NCBI RefSeq assembly: GCF_013155125.1
Contig: NZ_CP053564.1
Location: 2,983,501 to 3,047,500 of the forward strand
Direction of reading: 5' to 3'
Length of the DNA: 64,000 nucleotides
Origin: Pseudonocardia broussonetiae
Lineage (GTDB): Bacteria > Actinomycetota > Actinomycetes > Mycobacteriales > Pseudonocardiaceae
The position numbers were made by a program, and so were the translations under genes. The notes under the pieces were generated by a model. The model saw only the letters and a program-made list of their open reading frames with translations, did no database searches and was not told the origin of the DNA. How positions within the stretch are numbered: position 1 is the stretch's first letter; each line of letters starts with the position of its first letter. Below, one piece after another: positions 40,828 through 50,077 of this stretch.

Positions 40828-42723
40828 TCAGGCGACCGGCAGGTTCCGCTGCGCGTCGGCCTGCGGAGGTGGCTCGACAACACTGCTGGTGGGCGGCGTC
40901 GTCGTGGGCGGCGTAGTGGGCTCTGTCGTCGGCGGCGGGGGCTCCGTCGTCACCGGCGGAGGCGGTTCCACCTGCGTGGTGGGTGGGGCCGTGGTCGGGT
41001 CGGGGCGGCGGGTGGGGGCTGCTGGGGCGGGACGATCGTCGTCGACCGGCGCCTCCGTCGACTCCACCGGCGTGGGTGTGCCCAGCACCTCCGACGAGAC
41101 GGGCGGCAGCACCGGCACCGTGGACGCCGGGTCGGTGTTGGCCGTGGGCGTCGGGGTGGGGCTCGGCATGAGGAACACCGTGGCGACGACGCCGAGCGCC
41201 GCGGCCAGGCCGCCGACCGACACGAGGAACGCGCCGCCGCGGCGGCGGGGCGGCTCGGGGCGGTCGTAGTCGTCCTCGCGGTACTCGGTGACCTCGAGGT
41301 CCATCGGCGGCCGGACGGGGTAGGCCGACATCTGACCGGAGCCGGGGGACCCGGGCATCGGCCGCTGCGGCGGCACGACCTGCGTGGCCCTCTCCCCGGC
41401 GACCCGCTGCGGCGGCACGCCCGGCGGCCGGAAGCCCGCCGACGCCACCGGCCCGGCCGACGGCCCCGCCGACGCCATACCGGCGCCCGCGGCGACCCCG
41501 AGGCCGGCGACCCCGAGGCCGGCAGCCGCGACCGCACCGCCCGGACCGGCCGCCCACTGGGAGCCGGTCGACCGGGAACCGGCCGGACGGGCGCCCACGG
41601 GGGCGGACGAACCGCCCCGCGGCGCGGGGACGTGCGGCCCGGTCCCGGCGAGCGCCGCCGGGTCGAGCGAGAGCGCGGCGCCCATGGCGATCGCGTTCTT
41701 CGGGTCGGCGTCGACCGCGACCGGGCGGCCCAGCTGCTCCGACACGAGCTGCGCCACCAGCGGGATCCGCGACGACCCGCCCACCAGCAGCACCGCGGTG
41801 AGCTGGTCGGGCGTCATCCCCGCCGAGGCGACGGCGCGGCGCAGCGCGGAGACCGTGTCCTCGAGCTGCGGCCGGATCATGGCCTCGAACTCGCTGCGGT
41901 GCAGCCGCACCGAGCCCTGCGAGCCGGGCAGCAGCACCGGGATCGACACCTCGGTGTCGCTGCTCAGCGCCTCCTTGGCCTCCGAGCACTCGCGGCGCAC
42001 CGCGGCGACGGCGGAGAGCACGGAGGGGTCGGTGTCGTCGAGCCCGGCGAACGCCTCGGGCATGGCCGCGCGGACGTGGTCGAACACGACCTGGTCGAAG
42101 TCGACGCCGCCGAGCCGCTCGATGCCCTCCGGGCGCCCCACCGTGCCGAAGCCCTGGGGGCCCTTGTGCACGACGGCGGCGTCGAACGTGCCACCGCCGA
42201 GGTCGTAGACGGCGATGGTCGAGCCGGACTCCAGCCGCTCGGCCGACGCGTAGTGCAGCGCCGCCGCCTGCGGCTCGGCCAGGAACGACACCTGCATGCC
42301 CTGCCCGGCCAGCGCGCCGCCGAGGAGCTCCTTCTTCAGCGGGCCCCACGACGCGGGGTGCGTGACGGCGATCCGGGCGGCGGGGCCGCCCTCGCGCTCG
42401 CCCACCCGGTCGACGACCCAGCGCACGACGCGCGCGGAGAGCTCCTGCGGCGACCACGGCACCCCGGCGACGACGAGCGGCGTGGGGTCGCCGATGCGGC
42501 GCTTGAACTCGCGCACGACGCGGGCCGGGTCGGTGAGCGCGCGCCGCTCGGCCGCCTCGCCGACCAGGACCGAGCCGTCGGTGCCGGCGTAGAAGACGGA
42601 GGGGATCGAGCTGGACCGGTCGCCGAGGTTGACGATCTCGATCTCGCCGGGCCGCGCGCCCGGGTGACCGACGGCGGCAGACGTCCTCGTCGTACCCAGA
42701 TCGATCCCGAGCAAGTAGGTCAT
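40828..42723 (-). CDS. Hsp70-family ATPase with transmembrane segment and extracytoplasmic Pro/Thr-rich tail
   Basis: Protein of 631 aa. Residues 1-370 are an Hsp70/actin-type ATPase: [15 protein letters not shown] (phosphate 1), [15 protein letters not shown] (phosphate 2, about 175) and [18 protein letters not shown] (adenosine, about 318). There is no normal Hsp70 peptide-binding domain. Instead a low-complexity Ala/Gly/Pro region leads to a basic stop (PRRRGG) and one membrane helix ([22 protein letters not shown], about 515-536), then about 95 residues rich in Pro/Thr that would lie outside. Such actinobacterial fusions may link a cytosolic ATPase to the wall; the role is unknown. The 3' end touches the repeat array. 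Confidence 0.88.
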   Translation of the reverse strand: MTYLLGIDLGTTRTSAAVGHPGARPGEIEIVNLGDRSSSIPSVFYAGTDGSVLVGEAAERRALTDPARVVREFKRRIGDPTPLVVAGVPWSPQELSARVVRWVVDRVGEREGGPAARIAVTHPASWGPLKKELLGGALAGQGMQVSFLAEPQAAALHYASAERLESGSTIAVYDLGGGTFDAAVVHKGPQGFGTVGRPEGIERLGGVDFDQVVFDHVRAAMPEAFAGLDDTDPSVLSAVAAVRRECSEAKEALSSDTEVSIPVLLPGSQGSVRLHRSEFEAMIRPQLEDTVSALRRAVASAGMTPDQLTAVLLVGGSSRIPLVAQLVSEQLGRPVAVDADPKNAIAMGAALSLDPAALAGTGPHVPAPRGGSSAPVGARPAGSRSTGSQWAAGPGGAVAAAGLGVAGLGVAAGAGMASAGPSAGPVASAGFRPPGVPPQRVAGERATQVVPPQRPMPGSPGSGQMSAYPVRPPMDLEVTEYREDDYDRPEPPRRRGGAFLVSVGGLAAALGVVATVFLMPSPTPTPTANTDPASTVPVLPPVSSEVLGTPTPVESTEAPVDDDRPAPAAPTRRPDPTTAPPTTQVEPPPPVTTEPPPPTTEPTTPPTTTPPTSSVVEPPPQADAQRNLPVA

Positions 42724-42811
42724 CGTCTCCCGTTCCCGCCGCCGATCCTCACCCTGCGTGCAATCGCGTCACGGTATCGGGCCGCCGGTGACCCTTTCGG
42801 GCGGGTCTCGA

Positions 42812-43513
42812 TCACAGCCGGTGCTGCAGGGCCTCCGCGGCCGCGAGCAGGTCGGCGGCCCAGCGGACGCCCGGTCGGCGGCCGATGCGGTCGACGGGCC
42901 CCGACACCGACACCGCGGCGACGACCTGCCCGCTGCCGTCGCGCACGGGGGCCGAGACGCTCGCCACACCGGACTCGCGCTCCGCGACGCTCTGCGCCCA
43001 CCCGCGCCTGCGGACGTCGAGCAGGACCCGCTCGGTGAACGTGGCGTCGGCCAGCACCGCGCGCTGCACGGCCGGCTCGGCCCACGCGGCGAGCACCTTG
43101 GCGCCCGACCCGGCCGTCATCGGCAGCCGCGATCCCACGGGCACCGTGTCGCGCAACCCGCTCGCCGGCTCGGCGGTGGCGACGCAGACGCGCTGGGTGC
43201 CGTCGCGGCGGTAGAGCTGCACGCTCTCGCCGGTGATGTCGCGCAGGCGGGGGAGCACGGCCGCGGCGGCCTCCAGGAGGGGGTCCGCCCCGCCCGCGGC
43301 CAGCTCGGCCAGTGCCGGGCCGGGGCGCCAGCGCCCGTCGGATCCGCGGTTGAGCAGCCCGTGCACCTCCAGGCCGACGGCGAGCCGGTGCGCGGTGGCG
43401 CGCGGCAGCCCCGTGCGCTGGCACAGCTCGGCCAGGCCGCAGGGCTCGGTGGCCACGGCGCGGAGGACACCCACGGCCTTGTCGAGCACGCCGATCCCGC
43501 TATGCTGTCTCAC
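42812..43513 (-). CDS. IclR family regulator of leuCD (LtbR/NdgR-like)
   Basis: Regulator of 233 aa: N-terminal winged helix ([43 protein letters not shown]) and C-terminal IclR ligand domain ([32 protein letters not shown]). Divergence from leuC is the conserved arrangement of LtbR in Corynebacterium and NdgR in Streptomyces, which control leuCD and other amino acid genes. GTG 43513 has TAGTAT six bases upstream and is probably leaderless. Orthology is inferred from family and position. Confidence 0.88.
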   Translation of the reverse strand: MRQHSGIGVLDKAVGVLRAVATEPCGLAELCQRTGLPRATAHRLAVGLEVHGLLNRGSDGRWRPGPALAELAAGGADPLLEAAAAVLPRLRDITGESVQLYRRDGTQRVCVATAEPASGLRDTVPVGSRLPMTAGSGAKVLAAWAEPAVQRAVLADATFTERVLLDVRRRGWAQSVAERESGVASVSAPVRDGSGQVVAAVSVSGPVDRIGRRPGVRWAADLLAAAEALQHRL

Positions 43514-43550
43514 ACCGCGATACTAACGTCCCAACAGCTGGGAGAAGCAA
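43501..43550. promoter_or_regulatory. Divergent iclR/leuC control region
   Basis: Plus strand: TATGCT (43501-43506), with TTGTCG 16 bp upstream, gives a leuC leader of about 40 bases containing GGGAGA. Minus strand: TAGTAT (complement of 43520-43525) six bases before the regulator GTG, with TTGCTT (complement of 43545-43550) 19 bp upstream. The promoters overlap, so one bound regulator can affect both. Confidence 0.5.
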
Positions 43551-43553
43551 CTG

Positions 43554-44984
43554 ATGGCGCCGCGCACACTGGCCGAGAAGGTGTGGGACCTGCACCTCGT
43601 CCGCGAGGGCCGAGAGGATGGGCAGAGCGGAAGCGAGCCCGACCTCCTCTACATCGACCTGCACCTCGTGCACGAGGTGACGAGTCCGCAGGCGTTCGAC
43701 GGCCTCCGCCTCGCCGGGCGGCCGGTCCGGCGGCCGGACCTGACGCTGGCGACCGAGGACCACAACGTCCCCACCACCGACGTCGAGCTGCCGATCGCCG
43801 ACCCGGTGTCGCGCACGCAGGTCGAGACGCTGCGCAAGAACTGCGCCGAGTTCGGCGTCCCGCTCTACCCGATGAACCACGCCGAGCAGGGCATCGTCCA
43901 CGTCGTCGGCCCGCAGCTCGGCCTCACGCAGCCGGGCACCACGGTCGTCTGCGGCGACAGCCACACGTCCACGCACGGCGCGTTCGGCGCCATGGCGTTC
44001 GGCATCGGCACCTCCGAGGTCGAGCACGTGCTGGCCACGCAGACGCTGCCGCTCAAGCGGTTCAAGACCATGTCGATCACGGTGACGAGCGCCGACGGCA
44101 CGTTGCGCCCGGGCGTCACGAGCAAGGACGTCGTGCTGGCGATCATCGCGCAGATCGGCACCGGCGGCGGGCAGGGCTACGTGCTCGAGTACCGCGGCAA
44201 CGTCATCGAGAACCTCTCCATGGAGGGGCGCATGACGATCTGCAACATGTCGATCGAGGCGGGCGCGCGCGCCGGCATGATCGCCCCCGACGAGACCACG
44301 TTCGCGTACCTGGAGGGCCGCGACCGCGCGCCGAAGGGCGCCGACTGGAACGAGGCCGTCGCGGCGTGGCGCGAGCTGCGCACCGACGACGACGCCGTCT
44401 TCGACGCCGAGGTGCACATCGACGGCGACGCGCTCACCCCGTTCGTCACGTGGGGCACCAACCCCGGCCAGGGCCTCCCGCTGGGCGAGAACGTGCCCGA
44501 CCCGGCCCAGATCGTCGACGAGAACGAGCGCGTCTCCGCGGAGAAGGCGCTGACCTACATGGGCCTGACGGCCGGTCAGCCGCTGCGCGAGGTCGCCGTC
44601 GACACCGTCTTCGTGGGTTCCTGCACCAACGGCCGCATCGAGGACCTGCGCGCGGCCGCCGACGTCATCCGCGGCCGCAAGGTCGCCGACGGCGTCCGGA
44701 TGCTGGTCGTGCCGGGCTCGATGCGCGTGCGGTTCCAGGCCGAGGAGGAGGGCCTGAACGAGGTCTTCACCGAGGCGGGCGCCGAGTGGCGCTCCGCGGG
44801 CTGCTCGATGTGCCTGGGCATGAACCCCGACCAGCTCGCGCCGGGCGAGCGCAGCGCGTCGACGTCCAACCGCAACTTCGAGGGCCGCCAGGGCAAGGGC
44901 GGCCGCACCCACCTGGTGTCCCCGCTCGTGGCCGCGGCCACGGCCGTGCGCGGCACCCTGAGCAGCCCCGAGGACCTGAGCTGA
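43554..44984 (+). CDS. leuC: 3-isopropylmalate dehydratase large subunit
   Basis: Aconitase-family subunit of 476 aa carrying the 4Fe-4S cluster; with LeuD it isomerises 2- to 3-isopropylmalate, and the citramalate pair in CimA-dependent isoleucine synthesis. Cluster Cys are in [17 protein letters not shown] and [22 protein letters not shown] and [18 protein letters not shown] mark the N-terminus. ATG 43554 follows GGGAGA. Its stop overlaps the leuD ATG by one base (TGATG). Confidence 0.97.
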   Translation: MAPRTLAEKVWDLHLVREGREDGQSGSEPDLLYIDLHLVHEVTSPQAFDGLRLAGRPVRRPDLTLATEDHNVPTTDVELPIADPVSRTQVETLRKNCAEFGVPLYPMNHAEQGIVHVVGPQLGLTQPGTTVVCGDSHTSTHGAFGAMAFGIGTSEVEHVLATQTLPLKRFKTMSITVTSADGTLRPGVTSKDVVLAIIAQIGTGGGQGYVLEYRGNVIENLSMEGRMTICNMSIEAGARAGMIAPDETTFAYLEGRDRAPKGADWNEAVAAWRELRTDDDAVFDAEVHIDGDALTPFVTWGTNPGQGLPLGENVPDPAQIVDENERVSAEKALTYMGLTAGQPLREVAVDTVFVGSCTNGRIEDLRAAADVIRGRKVADGVRMLVVPGSMRVRFQAEEEGLNEVFTEAGAEWRSAGCSMCLGMNPDQLAPGERSASTSNRNFEGRQGKGGRTHLVSPLVAAATAVRGTLSSPEDLS

Positions 44985-45571
44985 TGGACGCCTTCTCCAC
45001 CCACACCGGCATCGGGGTGCCCCTGCGGCGCTCCAACGTGGACACCGACCAGATCATCCCGGCGGTCTACCTCAAGCGCGTCACGCGCACCGGGTTCGAG
45101 GACGGCCTGTTCTCGGCCTGGCGCAACGACCCGTCGTTCATCCTCAACCAGGAGCCGTTCGACCGCGGCTCGGTGCTGGTCGCGGGGTCCGACTTCGGCA
45201 CCGGCTCCTCGCGCGAGCACGCGGTGTGGGCGCTGATGAACTACGGGTTCCGCGTCGTCATCTCCTCGCGGTTCGCCGACATCTTCCGCGGCAACTCGGC
45301 CAAGGCCGGCCTGCTCGCGGCGGAGGTCGCGCAGCCCGACGTCGAACTGCTCTGGAAGCTGCTCGAGAACCAGCCCGGCACCGAGATCACCGTCGACCTC
45401 ACCGAGAAGACGGTGCAGGCCGCCGACCTCACCGTGCCGTTCGAGATCGACGACTACACCCGCTGGCGGCTGTTGGAGGGCCTCGACGACATCGGCCTGA
45501 CGCTGCGCCACGCCGAGGACATCACGGCGTTCGAGGCGTCCCGACCGGCCCGGATGCCCGTCACCCGCTGA
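44984..45571 (+). CDS. leuD: 3-isopropylmalate dehydratase small subunit
   Basis: Swivel-domain subunit of 195 aa that closes over the LeuC active site. Family features: [41 protein letters not shown] (substrate-specificity loop) and [20 protein letters not shown] 44984 shares one base with the leuC stop, so translation is coupled. A palindrome follows six bases after the stop. Confidence 0.97.
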   Translation: MDAFSTHTGIGVPLRRSNVDTDQIIPAVYLKRVTRTGFEDGLFSAWRNDPSFILNQEPFDRGSVLVAGSDFGTGSSREHAVWALMNYGFRVVISSRFADIFRGNSAKAGLLAAEVAQPDVELLWKLLENQPGTEITVDLTEKTVQAADLTVPFEIDDYTRWRLLEGLDDIGLTLRHAEDITAFEASRPARMPVTR

Positions 45572-45577
45572 CCTCGC

Positions 45578-45612
45578 GAGGCGGATCCGTTGCCGCACAA
45601 CGGATCCGCCTC
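45578..45612. terminator. Palindromic terminator after leuD
   Basis: GAGGCGGATCCGTTG (45578-45592) pairs perfectly with 45598-45612 around CCGCA. No T-tract. It separates leuCD from hup. Confidence 0.7.
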
Positions 45613-45659
45613 CGCGTGTCCCTGGTGCGCGCCCCTGACCAGCGGCTACGTTGTCGCCC

Positions 45660-46304
45660 ATGAACAAGACGCAGCTCGTGGACGCGCTCGCGGCCCGCAT
45701 CGGCGACCGGCGGACCGCGGCCACCGCGGTCGACGGCCTGCTGGACACCATCGTCGACACCGTCGGATCCGGGGATTCCGTCTCCATCACCGGTTTCGGG
45801 GTCTTCGAGCCCCGCGCCCGCGCCGCGCGCGTGGCGCGCAACCCGCGCACGGGGGAGACGGTGGAGGTCGCCGCCACCACCGTGCCCGCCTTCCGGCCCG
45901 GCACCGGCTTCCGCGCGGCGGTCGGCGGCGGGTCGGCCCCCGCCCCCCGCGCCACCCCGGCCCGCCGGTCCGCGGCCGCCGCCGCTCCGGCGGTCGAGGC
46001 TCCCGCCGTGGAGGCGCCCGCAGTGGAGGCGCCCGCGGCGGCTCCGGCGAAGCCCGCCCGCAAGCCGGCGAAGGCCAAGGCGTCGTTCGCGGCGGCAGCG
46101 GAGCCCGCGGCTCCGGAGCCCGCCGCCGCGGCGCCCGCGGCGAAGGCGCCCAAGGCCGCGAAGAAGGCGGCGCCGAAGGCGAAGGCCGCCACCCCGGCCG
46201 TGGAGACCAAGGCGCCGAAGACCAAGGCGGCGCCGAAGGCGAAGGCCGCGGCCGTGGCCGAGGCGCCCGCCGCGAAGCCGAAGAAGGCGAAGGCGAAGAA
46301 GTAG
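45660..46304 (+). CDS. hup: HU-type nucleoid protein with Lys/Ala/Pro-rich tail
   Basis: Nucleoid-associated protein of 214 aa. Residues 1-92 are the HU fold ([55 protein letters not shown]). The remaining 120 residues form the long basic tail typical of actinobacterial HupB/HupS, with [17 protein letters not shown] repeats and an AVEAP tandem repeat at about residues 113-128. The tail should bind DNA and be modified in the cell. TACGTT ends seven bases before ATG 45660, indicating a leaderless transcript. A nested palindrome follows the stop. Confidence 0.95.
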   Translation: MNKTQLVDALAARIGDRRTAATAVDGLLDTIVDTVGSGDSVSITGFGVFEPRARAARVARNPRTGETVEVAATTVPAFRPGTGFRAAVGGGSAPAPRATPARRSAAAAAPAVEAPAVEAPAVEAPAAAPAKPARKPAKAKASFAAAAEPAAPEPAAAAPAAKAPKAAKKAAPKAKAATPAVETKAPKTKAAPKAKAAAVAEAPAAKPKKAKAKK

Positions 46305-46386
46305 CCCCCATTCGCACACAGGGTCCGGGGCCCGCACACAGGTCCGGCCCTGTGTGCGGGCCCCGCGGCCTGTGTGCGAGCGGGGG
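46305..46386. terminator. Nested palindrome after hup
   Basis: The word CGCACACAGG appears twice on each strand. Inner arms CGGGGCCCGCACACAGG-type and outer arms CATTCGCACACAGG-type fold into one long imperfect stem spanning about 80 bp. It marks the boundary between hup and the polysaccharide island. Confidence 0.65.
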
Positions 46387-46418
46387 AGTGGCGGGACGCG
46401 AGGCGGGGGCGGGCTGGC

Positions 46419-47645
46419 TCAGCGGCGCAGGTGCCGCGCGTAGCTCCGCTTGAGCGCGCTCACCCCGCGCCGGGCCGCCCGGCCCGCCCGGAGCTGCGTC
46501 GCCCGGTGCAGCAGGTAGGGCAGCGACCGGCGGCGCAGGGGCGGTGCGGCCCCCTCGACCTCCGCGGCCCGGCGCGTCCGCAGCGAGTAGCCGACGTCCG
46601 TCGGCGCCATCAGGAGGTGCCGGTCGGCGTTCTCGAACCACGCCGCGCTGCGGGCCGCCTCGCCCTGCAGCCGCACGACGGTCGGCCTGCGCAGCTCCTC
46701 GTAGGACCGCAGCGCCGCCTCGAGGCCGCCCGCGGGCGGTCCCGACCCCAGGACGTCGGCCAGCGCCATCGCGTCCTGCAGGGCCAGCTTCGTGCCCGAC
46801 CCGACGGAGAAGTGCGCGGTGTGCGCGGCGTCCCCGATCAGCACGACGTTCCCGTCGTGCCACCGGGCGTTGCCCACGGTGGTGAAGCTCCGCCACGCCG
46901 CGGCCGCACCCGCTCCGGGGGGCCGGCACCGCAGCGGGTGCCCGCCCAGGTGCCGCGCGAAGACCTCCGACAGGCGCTCGACGGCCTCCTCGACGGGGAG
47001 GGCGTCGAAGCCCAGCCCGCTCCAGGTCGCGCGGGAGCACTCGACGATGGCCGTGCTCGCGCCCGGCGCGTACTGGTAGCCGTGGAACCAGACCCACCCG
47101 GCGCGGGTCGGCTCGAACGCGAACGTGAAGCTCGGGAAGGAGGCCGCCGTGCCGAGCCAGAGGTGCACCGTCGCGCCCGCCTCCTCGGTGGTCCCGAAGG
47201 CGCCGGCCCGGCCGCGCCGGAGCCTGCTCCCGTGGCCGTCGGAGAGCACCACGAGGTCGGCGTCGCCGAGCTCGTCGAGGGACGCGACCTCCCGCCGGTG
47301 CTCGACGTCGACGCCGACCTCGAGCGCCCGCCGCGTGAGGATCTCCAGCAGCCGCTGCCGGCCCATCCCGTAGCCGTAGCCGCCGAGGTGCACGGGACGG
47401 CGGTCCCGGATGCGCACCTGCTGGCCGGTCCAGCGCACCGAGGCCGCCCGGATCTCCCGCGCCGTCGGCGGGTCGTGCTCGTCGAGCCCGGCGAGGAGGT
47501 CGTCCCAGTAGCCGAAGCCCCAGCCGTAGGTGGCGTCGGGGAGGGTGCGCTCGACGACGGTGACCCGGTGCCGCGGATCGCGCAGCCGGGCGAGCAGCGC
47601 GAAGTACAGCCCGGCGGGACCGCCGCCGACGCAGGTGATCCTCAC
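46419..47645 (-). CDS. FAD-dependent aromatic hydroxylase, salicylyl-CoA/VioD-like
   Basis: Flavoprotein of 408 aa. FAD motifs: ITCVGGGPAGLYFALLARL (residue 3 on) and NVVLIGDAAHTAHFSVGSGTKLALQDAMALA (about 265-295). The segment YGWGFGYWDDLLAGL and the GYGYGMGRQRLLEILTRRALEVGVDVEH region match the subgroup containing the hydroxylase domain of salicylyl-CoA 5-hydroxylase and VioD, rather than ordinary PHBH enzymes. The substrate is unknown. It is the last gene of an operon after two FemAB-like genes, with GTG 47645 overlapping the upstream stop by four bases. A flavin hydroxylase is unexpected in a polysaccharide cluster. Confidence 0.85.
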   Translation of the reverse strand: MRITCVGGGPAGLYFALLARLRDPRHRVTVVERTLPDATYGWGFGYWDDLLAGLDEHDPPTAREIRAASVRWTGQQVRIRDRRPVHLGGYGYGMGRQRLLEILTRRALEVGVDVEHRREVASLDELGDADLVVLSDGHGSRLRRGRAGAFGTTEEAGATVHLWLGTAASFPSFTFAFEPTRAGWVWFHGYQYAPGASTAIVECSRATWSGLGFDALPVEEAVERLSEVFARHLGGHPLRCRPPGAGAAAAWRSFTTVGNARWHDGNVVLIGDAAHTAHFSVGSGTKLALQDAMALADVLGSGPPAGGLEAALRSYEELRRPTVVRLQGEAARSAAWFENADRHLLMAPTDVGYSLRTRRAAEVEGAAPPLRRRSLPYLLHRATQLRAGRAARRGVSALKRSYARHLRR

Positions 47646-48793
47646 GGCCCCGCCTCCGCCGCCGGTCGGGTCGGGGCACTGCTGCGCAGCACGATCCGCG
47701 CGCGGGCGACCAGGGCGCGACCGGCAGCGCTGCGCCCCGCCGCGTCGTAGGCCCACCGCAGCGGCACCGGGCGGATCAGCTCGACCGGCGCCGGGTAGCG
47801 GAAGGCGGTGCCGCCGAAGGCCATCTTGGCGCGGTCCGCGCTGGGCCAGGACTCGTCGTCCCGGACCCCGGCGGTGGCGCCGCACAGCGTCGCCTCCGAC
47901 AGCCCGCCGAAGTCGATGAACCGGTGGCCCGAGCGGCGGGCCCAGCGGATGATCTCCCAGCGGGCGGCGGCCGGGACGCTGAGCCGCCTGCCGTCGCCGT
48001 CGCGGTCGAAGCCGCACAGCTTCCCGCGGACGGTGTCGCCGCAGACGGTGACCAGGTCGGCGCTCACCGGGACCCCGTGCACCTCCCCGACGAACAGCGC
48101 GACGTTCCCCGTCCGCGCCAGCTCCGCGTACAGCGTCGTCACGTAGTCGAGGCGGGGCGGTCGCGGGTAGCCGCGCGCCGCCGCCGCCGTGCCCATCAGC
48201 TCGACGAGCAGCGGCACGTCGCGCTCGTCGCCCCGGCGCACCGTGACCCCGCGGTCGGCCCACCGGCCCGTCCAGTAGCGCAGCCTGCGCGACAGGGCCG
48301 CCCGCAAAGCCGCCTCGTCGGGACCGAGGTCGATCCGCATGGACCCGGTCGGGGCGATCTCCGCCGCGGACGGCCGGAAGCCGCGGTCCACCAGCGCGCC
48401 GCTGACGTCCTCGGCGCCCTCGGGGGGCTGCACGAACAGCATGCGCAGCCGGAGCGAGGACAGCGCGTCGGCCAGCGCGGCCACGACCTCGGCGCGCCCG
48501 TCGGCGAACCCGGCGACCGGCCCGTAGGGCACGTAGCCCAGCGAGCCGAACCCGCGGACGCGGCGGACCAGGACCAGCGCACCGCCGACCAGCACCCCGT
48601 CGCGGCGGGCGAGCAGGTGCAGCGGGACGAAGCGCTGGCCCGCGCGGACGCGCGCCCACACCGACAGCTGCGTCACGTCGGTGCCGGGCGTCCGGGCGAC
48701 GAGCCGGTCCCACTCGGCGCAGGTGTCGGGACCGGGATCGGCGACGCGCTCGACGACGACGGTGGAGGTGGATTCCCGCACGGAGTCGATCAT
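47642..48793 (-). CDS. FemAB/GNAT-type aminoacyl- or acyltransferase (paralogue 1)
   Basis: Protein of 383 aa with two GNAT-like lobes, as in FemAB/FemX transferases. Visible pattern: WDRLVARTPGTDVTQLSVWARVRAG (N-lobe entry), LVLVRRVRGFGSLGYVPYGPV, RMLFVQPPEG, then VALFVGEVHGVPVSADLVTVCGD and HRFIDFGGLSEATLCG in the C-lobe, and AFGGTAFRYPAPVELI near the end. Family members transfer amino acids from aminoacyl-tRNA, or acyl groups from CoA, to wall or polysaccharide amines. About 45% of the readable motifs recur in the next gene upstream, its tandem paralogue. ATG 48793 overlaps that gene's stop (ATGA). Confidence 0.82.
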   Translation of the reverse strand: MIDSVRESTSTVVVERVADPGPDTCAEWDRLVARTPGTDVTQLSVWARVRAGQRFVPLHLLARRDGVLVGGALVLVRRVRGFGSLGYVPYGPVAGFADGRAEVVAALADALSSLRLRMLFVQPPEGAEDVSGALVDRGFRPSAAEIAPTGSMRIDLGPDEAALRAALSRRLRYWTGRWADRGVTVRRGDERDVPLLVELMGTAAAARGYPRPPRLDYVTTLYAELARTGNVALFVGEVHGVPVSADLVTVCGDTVRGKLCGFDRDGDGRRLSVPAAARWEIIRWARRSGHRFIDFGGLSEATLCGATAGVRDDESWPSADRAKMAFGGTAFRYPAPVELIRPVPLRWAYDAAGRSAAGRALVARARIVLRSSAPTRPAAEAGP

Positions 48794-49968
48794 TCCGGCA
48801 CCGGGCTCACCGGGCGGCGGGCGGCCTGCCGGTCGCCGGTGCCCCGGCCCGCCGGACCGCCCCGGATGCGGCGCTTCGTGAGGTCCAGCAGCCGGCGCCC
48901 GCGCGTCGACCGGCGGACCATGTCGTAGGCACCGCGGACGACCGGGGAGGGCACGAGCTCCACCGCCGGCGGGTAGCGGAACGGCACGCCACCGAACTTC
49001 ACCTTGTACCGGTCGGGCCCGGCGAGCGCCTCGACGTCGACGCCGCCCTCGGCGAACAGCACGTCGACCGACGCCGTCTGCAGCCCGCCGAAGTCGAACC
49101 ACCGCCGTCCGTCGGCCTTCGCCCACTTCATCGACTCCCACCGGATCGCGCCGGGGACGTTGAGGTGGGTGGCGGCGCTGGACCGGTCCAGGCCCACCAG
49201 CCGCACCTTCGCCGAGTCCCCGCACACCGTCACGACGTCGGCGGCGACCGCGGCCCCGTCGACCTCGCCGACGAACACGACCGCCCGCCCGGTCGCGACC
49301 AGCTCGCGGTGCAGGATCTCCAGGTACGCCGCCGAGAACGGGGTGAAGCCCTGGTGCCGCGCGGTGTCGCCGAGCAGCCCGGCCAGCAGGGCGAGGTCCG
49401 CCGCGCCGCCCCGGCGGACGCTGACGCCGCGGGCCGGCCACTGGTTGGTCCACGTCCGCAGCCGCCTGCTCAGCCCCCGGCGCAGCTCGTCCTCGCCGAC
49501 GGTGAGGTCCACGCGCAGCGACGCGGCCGGGGCGATGCCGGCGTCCGAGCCGCGGAAGCCGCGCGCGAGCAGGGCCCGCGTCACGTCCTCCCCGCCCTCG
49601 GGCGGCTGGACGAACAGCATGCGGGTGCGCTCGCGCCCCACCCGCTCCAGCCCGGCGCACAGCGCCTCCAGCACGGCCCGCCGGTCGCCGTCGTCGAGAC
49701 CGGGGCCGACCAGCGGCCCGTAGGAGACGTAGCCGACGCGCCCGCCCACCGGCAGGCGCCGGCACAGCACGAGCGCGCCGCCCACGACCGCGCCCCGCAG
49801 CCGGGCGAGGACGTGCAGCGGCTCGAACCCCGCCTCCCCCCGCAGCACGGCCCATCCCGAGAGCTGCGCGACGTCGCCCGCGGGGGCGGCGGCCACCAGC
49901 GCGTCCCACTCCGCCCGCGCGGCGGGGCCGGGATCGACCGACGCCGTGACGATCGGGTCCTCATGCAC
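48790..49968 (-). CDS. FemAB/GNAT-type aminoacyl- or acyltransferase (paralogue 2)
   Basis: Protein of 392 aa with the same layout as its downstream paralogue: WDALVAAAPAGDVAQLSGWAVLRG, VGYVSYGPLVGPG, TRMLFVQPPEGGEDV, RAVVFVGEVDGAAVAADVVTVCGD, RRWFDFGGLQTASVDV and VKFGGVPFRYPPAVELV. GTG 49968 is chosen because GGAGG stands seven bases upstream; the frame stays open further upstream, but that part contains a short duplication and no family similarity. It is the first gene of the FemAB-FemAB-hydroxylase operon and is divergent from a methyltransferase. Confidence 0.82.
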   Translation of the reverse strand: MHEDPIVTASVDPGPAARAEWDALVAAAPAGDVAQLSGWAVLRGEAGFEPLHVLARLRGAVVGGALVLCRRLPVGGRVGYVSYGPLVGPGLDDGDRRAVLEALCAGLERVGRERTRMLFVQPPEGGEDVTRALLARGFRGSDAGIAPAASLRVDLTVGEDELRRGLSRRLRTWTNQWPARGVSVRRGGAADLALLAGLLGDTARHQGFTPFSAAYLEILHRELVATGRAVVFVGEVDGAAVAADVVTVCGDSAKVRLVGLDRSSAATHLNVPGAIRWESMKWAKADGRRWFDFGGLQTASVDVLFAEGGVDVEALAGPDRYKVKFGGVPFRYPPAVELVPSPVVRGAYDMVRRSTRGRRLLDLTKRRIRGGPAGRGTGDRQAARRPVSPVPE

Positions 49969-50077
49969 GGCCGCACCTCCGGTAACGATCGGGTCCCTGT
50001 GACGACGTACGCAGGAACCGGTGGTTCGCCCGGAACCGCCCGCCCCGCCGACGCCGTCGGCCGTGACAGGAGATCCC

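Noticed and set aside
40648..43038. A 796-codon forward frame across the Hsp70-like and IclR genes
   Set aside because: Antisense of two well-supported reverse genes; low-complexity product.
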